Source: Chrysoperla carnea
Lineage: Eukaryota; Arthropoda; Insecta; Neuroptera; Chrysopidae
Assembly (NCBI RefSeq): GCF_905475395.1
Contig: NC_058341.1
Span: 76,195,597-76,259,596 of the forward strand
Direction: 5' to 3'
Length of the DNA stretch: 64,000 nucleotides
In this document: piece after piece, positions 58,396 through 64,000 of the stretch
Layout: every line of letters starts with the position of its first letter
Numbering within the stretch: the stretch's first letter is position 1
Translations under genes and position numbers: made by a program
The notes under the pieces: model-generated
Database searches by the model: none
Told to the model about the DNA's origin: nothing
What the model saw: the letters and a program-made list of their open reading frames with translations, nothing else

Positions 58396-59945
58396 ATATA
58401 CCAAACTGGGGTATTCAGAAATCTTTTCATGGCTGACTATCAAATATTAAATTAAATAATTGGGTATTTGTATGATTTTTTTTTTTGATTTATTAAAAAC
58501 TTATTCATGTAACAAAGAGCCCAAAAAATTTTTTTTTCGAATAACTATAAAAACAACCAAGATAAAAGCCATCAAAGTTTTGTTGATATCATATTCTAGA
58601 AAAACAAAACTTGGAGCAACTATGTTATACCATATGTAGCTATGCTATAGCATATGGCTGATAGACACACTGACGCCATTGTTCTTATCGGATCTCTCTT
58701 AAAGACAGATATTAAGTCTTTAAAATGCTTACATCATCCGTATTTGTTAGCCGATTTTAATTTTAATTTCATTTTTTGTCATCTCGCTTATGGTTTTTTT
58801 TTCATATTTTGTTAAGAAATTCGAAAAATAAATTTCATGCAAATACCCAATTAAAAAAATAAGAAACCAGACTGAAATTAAATATAATGTAATAAAAAGA
58901 TTGAAAATAAAAAACAAAATTAAAATAAACTATAAATAAAGTAAACTCTACTTCGGTTTAACAGACTATATCATGAGCTGAAAGCCTAAGTTAAGTACCC
59001 GCATTAATAGATTTAGTAGAGGGCGGGATCCAATTTCAAATAAAATAAACCGAAAGCAAATTAATGGGTCCCGTCTACTACTTAACTTAGGCTTTCAGCA
59101 CATAATTATAGTCAGTTAAACCAAAGTAGAACTAACTTTGTTTATACTTTATTTGAATTTTGTTTTTTTTTCTCAATCTTGTTTCGATCTTTTTAGTGCA
59201 TTATATTTAATTCCAGTCGGGTTTTTTTTATTTTTATACCATGCATATATGAAATATACATAGTATATTAAGTTTAGTCCCAAGTTTGTAACGCTTAAAA
59301 ATAATGAAGCTAGGAAAAAAATTTTGTCATAGGTGTTCATAAAATCACCTAATTAGTCCATTTCCGGTTGTCCGTCCGTCCGTCCGTCTGTGGACACGAT
59401 AACACAAAAACGAAAAAAGATATCGAGCTGAAATTTTTACAGCGTACTCAGGACGTAAAAAGTGAGGTCAAGTTCGTAAATGAGCATAGGTCAACTGGGT
59501 CTTGGGTCCGTAGGACCCATCTTGTAAACCGTTAGAGATAGAACAAAAGTTTAAATGTAAAAAATGTTCCTTATAAAAAAATAAAAAACTTTTGTTTGAA
59601 ACATTTTTTTGTAAACATCACTGTTTACCCACGAGGGCGTTTATTACGTGCAATTTTTATAGTATGCATTAATATAGGAATATCAGTTGTGTGTGTGTTG
59701 TGTATTTAAAAGTGAATATCTTTTGTTATTTACGTGACGTCAAAAAAACAAACGATTGCACATCAACACTGTCTATACATTTTTGTATGTGTTATGTGAT
59801 AAAGAAATCAACACTGACTATGCATGGTATTTCAACAATTAACTCAGTCAATTGTTTCTTTTCACTTGTTATTTATTTATTTTAATATGTGATAGTCAGC
59901 CATGAAAATATTTTTGAATACCCCACCGACTTTGGTATGTATGAT
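58390..59945. repeat. Nested fold-backs with family A inside
   Basis: 58392-58448 is the inverse of 59885-59942 (CATGGCTGACTATCA). Inner arms 58860-59010 and 59066-59225 share AGCCTAAGTTAAGTA and ATTAAATATAATG. Family A fills 59228-59875. Confidence 0.7.
59228..59875 (+). repeat. Family A interspersed repeat, full copy in Ctr9 intron 3
   Basis: TATACCATGCATATATGAAA to TCAATTGTTTCTTTTCACTT, with the TCCGTCCGTCCGTCCGTC tract, GGGTCCGTAGGACCC core and ATCACTGTTTACCCACGAG. The reverse-strand micro-frame MNTYDKIFFLASLFLSVTNL is intact. Confidence 0.83.
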
Positions 59946-60526
59946 TTTCATTCCCACGATGGTAAGAAGAAAAGGCGCTTGAAACATTAATCTCTAAAAT
60001 AAATATTCAAATTAAATCCACCATTTCTATAGGTAGTATTAAAAATAGTCATGAGTACTTTTCGATACACAAAGTATCGTAGGCGATTTTATCAATCAAT
60101 AAAATTTTATAAAAAATATGTCTTAGATGCGCGAAGGGACCATCTTACACAGTCTCCTGTATAAAGTATGCGTCATTAGCACATGTTGTCCACGATGTAA
60201 CAACAATAATAATCGTTCGGAATATAATTTATCATCGTGAACTTTGTGATCGGTCATCGTTCCTGTTATATCCAATCAGAATGAAGAGGGAATTAAAATT
60301 CACATTGTTTCGATTTACGCCCATATGGTGGGATAGAAGTACCCTACTTTCGGATATCATATTCTCTTTATTTAACTTTTAAAAAACTATTGCATTTTAT
60401 ATTATAGACATTTCTCTACAGTTTTTGATCCTTGACATTTTTTACCTAACCTCACCGTTTCCGAGATGAAAACTCGTTATTGACGACGATAATAAAGATT
60501 ATTTTGTGGTTCTGGTCAAAATTATA

Positions 60527-60565
60527 ATTTCTATACTAATATCCCTGACAAATGTACGTCCTTAA
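60527..60565 (+). mobile_element. MITE right end adjoining Ctr9 exon 4
   Basis: TACTAATATCCCTGACAAATGTACGTCCTTAA resembles the right end of the MITE at 51509-51876 with few differences (blocks TACTAATATC and ACGTCCTTAA are exact). It ends 22 bp before the exon 4 start. The left end was not found. Confidence 0.55.
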
Positions 60566-60587
60566 AATAGTGAATTTTTTGTTACAG

Positions 60588-60898
60588 GCTGCTCAATGTT
60601 TTGAGAAAGTATTAAAAGCACAACCAGGTAATTATGAAACAATGAAAATACTTGGTTCATTATATGCAAATTCTACATCGCAATCAAAACGTGATATTGC
60701 GAAAAATCATTTACGTAAAGTGACTGAACAGTATCCAGATGATGTTGAAGCATGGATCGAACTTGCTCAAATATTAGAACAATCCGATTTGCAGGGATCA
60801 TTACAAGCGTATGGTACAGCCACAAGAATTTTAAAAGAGAAAGTTGGTGATGAAATACCACCAGAAATTTTTAATAATGTAGGAGCATTACATTATAG
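60588..60898 (+). CDS. Ctr9: Ctr9, coding exon 4 (gene continues beyond the window)
   Basis: Residues 359-461 plus two bases (AG) of the next codon, from [20 protein letters not shown] to FNNVGALHY, followed by a GTAAGC donor at 60899. Conserved CTR9 blocks [20 protein letters not shown] and [20 protein letters not shown] continue the TPR array. Phase-2 end. The next exon would be expected to open with a Gly-Asn-Leu type sequence of the family; none is present in the remaining 3.1 kb, so intron 4 is longer than the window. About 39 percent of the usual roughly 1,150-1,200 residue protein is present here. Confidence 0.95.
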
Positions 60899-62195
60899 GT
60901 AAGCCTAAGCATACCATCAACCATTTTTTATTTCGTAGAAAAAATTCATTCATCATCCATCAATCCGGGAGATGCACGGCGAAAGTTCGTCCGCGATGTT
61001 TTCATGGAGATTTTAATGGCAGTCAAAGATATCGCCCTATCTGCTGTTTTGCATCACGGCTCGATTTTGTAATCCCAATCAGGGGAGAGTATAAATTTTC
61101 TTCCAAAATTGAAATAATTTTAGGGGGACTTTTCGAAATTTTTGTGTGGCGTAGTATAGACCTATAGATAACGATGTACCAATCAACTACTTTAGGCCAA
61201 ATTCCGTAAATCTACCTTAATGAAATCTATGATCTCCAGGAAAACTTTGAGGTGGAGTGAGTGTAATTTGGTGCAAAATGGTTGAAAACATTTCCCCTTT
61301 GAATAAAGTTACAAGATCGAATTTTGGTGCAAATCTGTTTGTAAGATAACATCTTTGCTTGGTATTAAAATGTATCTCACATAATTTTTTTGCCATGCAT
61401 TATTTTACTATGATTTCAAATAATTTTTAAGTAAACCATTTATAAAAACTATTTTCATATACAGTTTGTCGCATTTAAGATGAAGACATCCTCAGATTTT
61501 CATTATTTTTAGAAATATCAATTTGAAATTTTGCACAGTTATACAGAGTGATGGGTCACATTTTTTAAGATATTTAACCGAAACCTGAACTTTAAACTCA
61601 GCCTACTACAAATTGACAAATAGGGCCGATATGCTTAATATTTTACTTAACTTGAGAGACAGTTAGGGATATCGAAAAAAATTTAAAAAAGTTGCTTACA
61701 TTATTTTTTTTACCGGTATACCGATTTTCATGACAAAATCGTATTTTTAATTTTTAACTATTTTGGTCTTTACTCATAATAGATTAAATTTTTTTTCCAC
61801 AAATTTATATTTAAATGAAAGAATAAGTCATTTAAAGAATATTTAAGTAATGTTTTTTAAATAAATAATTCCATTTTTTTTAAAATTATTAATAAAAAAT
61901 AGTTATATTTTTGAATAAAAAAGACTTTAGCAACGTATTAACAACCAATGTGGCTGTGAGTAAATCGGTTTCTATGAAATATGCGTTATGATATAGTGAA
62001 AGCCAGTTAAGAGACAAACCATTTATCATTATTCATATTATTTTATCATTTCTCTGTGTGATTTGAATTTATGGTTTAGTAAAACCATTTTCAATTGTAA
62101 ATTCCCATGAATAAAAAATTTAGTTAAAAAATAAAATAAAAATTTTTTTAAAATTTTTCTTAGTAATGTAGAGTAAACTTTCGAAAAAAATAAAA
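60899..62195 (+). other. Ctr9: Start of Ctr9 intron 4, nothing recognised
   Basis: GTAAGC donor then AT-rich sequence without a recognised exon or repeat. 60965-61080 is less AT-rich (GGCGAAAGTTCGTCCGCG) but not coding in any frame I can read. Confidence 0.5.
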
Positions 62196-62199
62196 TAAA

Positions 62200-62755
62200 T
62201 AAAACAAGTGAAAACAAACAATTGATTGAGTTAATTGTTGAAATACCATGCATAGTCAGTGTTGATTTCTTTAATCACATTACACATACAAACATGTGAC
62301 ACATACATAACTGATAATAAAGTATAGTACATATTATAAAATTTCCGCCTAATTGGCGCCCTCACGGGTAAACAGTGATGTTTACGAAAAAATGTTTCAA
62401 TCAAAAGTTGTTTAGTTTTTAATAAGGAACATTTTTTACATTTAATTTGTTCTATCTCTAACGGTTTACAAGATGGGTTTACTAGACCTAATTGACCTAT
62501 GATGCTCATTTACGAACTTGACCTTACTTTTTACGTCCTGAGTACGCTGTAATTTCAGCTCGATATCTTTTTTCGTTTTTGAGTTATCGTGTCGACGGAC
62601 GGACGAACAACTGGAAATGGACTAATTAGGTGATTTAGTGAACACCTATCACAAAATTTTTTTCCTAGCATCATTATTTTTAAGCGTTACAAACTTGGGA
62701 CTAAACTTAATATACTATGTATATTTCATATATACATGGTATAAAAACAAGCTAC
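62200..62755 (-). repeat. Family A interspersed repeat in Ctr9 intron 4
   Basis: CAAGTGAAAACAAACAATTG to ACATGGTATAAAAACAAG. Core shortened (the GGACCC half is lost near 62476). The micro-frame is preserved except that its first codon is GTG. Confidence 0.8.
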
Positions 62756-62859
62756 TTCTCTATCTAGACCAAAAAAATGAATAACTTAAAAATACGAATT
62801 TTGTCATTAAATTCGATACATGAGTACAAAAAATATTCTAAGCAATTTTTTCCAATAAT

Positions 62860-63360
62860 AGACTAGAAAGAATTTCAGAAAATATAACTTTTAGAAGCAA
62901 ATCACATTACTTTTGGGCAAAAGGTCTTTTCCCCCTATTTCGATCCTGCTGAATCCGAATATGCCGGTTGCCTAACCGAAATCTCGACCGGAAGTGAGAT
63001 ATTCAAGATGGCGACCAAATTTTTGCCCTTTTTTGGTTTTCGCAATGTAAGTCCAAAACTATGTGATTTTTCAGAAAATACTTTTTCTGAATCTAATTTT
63101 ATATGTAAAAAAAACGATCATATCGCAAATAACAGAATCGCTAAATTGATTCATACTATAGGAGGTGGTTGCCTAAATTTTCCAACCGATTTGGGTTGGC
63201 AACCTATTTTTGGAATGTTTCTTATCGCCCGTTTCTGATTTGTTTGCAGGCGGAGAGACTAGGTAAAAAACGTAACCATTTTTTGTGTAACAAATATATA
63301 TTATATCTATGGAAACAAAATAAAGTGTAAAAAAAAAAACGCATCGCTTCACATTATTCT
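62860..63360. repeat. Family B repeat, rearranged copy
   Basis: 62860-63060 is the family B right part in inverse (CTGAATCCGAATATGCCGGT). 63120-63340 is the left part in direct orientation (GGAGGTGGTTGCCTAAATTT). The two halves meet near 63110, so the copy is a small fold-back. Confidence 0.7.
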
Positions 63361-63373
63361 GTTATTAATATTA

Positions 63374-64000
63374 GTAGAGTGAAATTACGCCTTGTGTATG
63401 GATTAAAAGTTCGAGCAACGAAACTTTGGGGTTTTTCTTTTCACATCAAAATAAGTATTTTTTGAAATTTTTTACTTTCGCGGAGTGGTGCAACATGTCT
63501 AACCAACAAAATGACGTCAAAAATGAAATTTTTTTCAGAAATTTTATCATTTTTATTTTATATTCGCAAGAGGAGACATCGGTGCATATCCAAATTTGGT
63601 AGGTTTGTAGTCAATGTGACCTCTTTTTTAAATCTTTTAAGATACATTTATTCTATACACCCCTTACCCCTAACAGCGTGGGGGTTAAAACTTAAAAATT
63701 TTGCTTTTAACCATATAGGCCTCTTTTAAAAATAGTTTTCTGAAGCCAAATCAAAAAACATCCCCCAAAGCCAGTCCATACACCCCCCAAACAATTATTT
63801 CCAGAAAGTGTTAAATTTTCCGTTTTTCGCAAAAATATGGATCAAGGAGTCATTTTACGGGTAAGCCACTTATTATAAAATCGAAAGATAATAAAAAATG
63901 CTACAATTTAAAAAAAAATTTAACCTCGTAGGACAAAATGGCATAAAATGGCAGCCATTTTAAACAATTCACTAAATTGGAACTTTTGGCCGAATTACTT
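63374..64000 (+). mobile_element. TIR element, family D copy 2 (right end beyond window)
   Basis: TA at 63372-63373, then GTAGAGTGAAATTACGCCTT. The sequence follows copy 1 in inverse: TTTCAGAAATTTTATCATTT, then CAGCGTGGGGG and CAAGGAGTCATTTTACGGGT. No gene visible before the window ends. Confidence 0.78.

Noticed and set aside
59395..59560. GTCC-rich tract and GGGTCCGTAGGACCC palindrome as a regulatory operator
   Set aside because: Present in every family A copy irrespective of gene context, so it belongs to the repeat.

Overview
The window is AT-rich eukaryotic nuclear DNA, almost certainly from an insect. Two split, intron-bearing genes encode proteins that read like insect orthologues, GT-AG introns are clear, and the rest is a dense mosaic of animal-type transposon debris (Helitron, hAT, Tc1/mariner-like, RTE-type LINE, a GIY-YIG fragment, TTAA- and TA-flanked MITEs). 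I cannot name the species or order.

Two host genes are present, arranged head to head. Rab39 (minus strand) has its first coding exon at 29789-29896 and its second at 12558-13106, separated by a 16.7 kb intron. The joined product is 218 codons, a complete Rab GTPase ending in a CC prenylation signal. Ctr9 (plus strand), the TPR scaffold of the Paf1 complex, starts at 43721. Four coding exons (43721-43762, 43829-43927, 50119-51051, 60588-60898) give the first 461 residues plus two bases of the next codon; the rest lies beyond the window. The 13.8 kb between the two start codons, both long Ctr9 introns, the Rab39 intron and the 12.5 kb downstream of Rab39 contain no other host gene that I can support.

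Region by region: 1-12.5 kb holds one TIR element at the edge, several fold-back (long inverted repeat) elements and one interspersed-family copy. 13.1-29.8 kb (Rab39 intron) holds a dead DDE transposase, a Helitron, three composite fold-backs (carrying an RTE reverse-transcriptase remnant, a CXC cysteine-rich remnant and a GIY-YIG remnant), a perfect 110-bp inverted repeat and a hAT MITE with an intact 8-bp target duplication. 30-43.7 kb (intergenic) holds Helitron-like copies, a second hAT remnant with an intact 8-bp duplication, a TTAA-flanked MITE, a second CXC remnant and a degenerate tandem array. 43.9-60.6 kb (Ctr9 introns) holds more of the same families, including a 1.38 kb near-palindrome and a TTAA-flanked element later split by a Helitron and a long (TA)n tract.

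The most repeated unit is what I call family A (about 550-640 bp, with a core reading GGGTCCGTAGGACCC). It occurs about ten times in both orientations and carries a recurrent 36-codon hydrophobic reading frame. No CRISPR, phage, operon or virus-derived system was seen. The interesting material is the transposon architecture, the long intronic hairpins, and the unassigned CXC-tail and micro-ORF elements.
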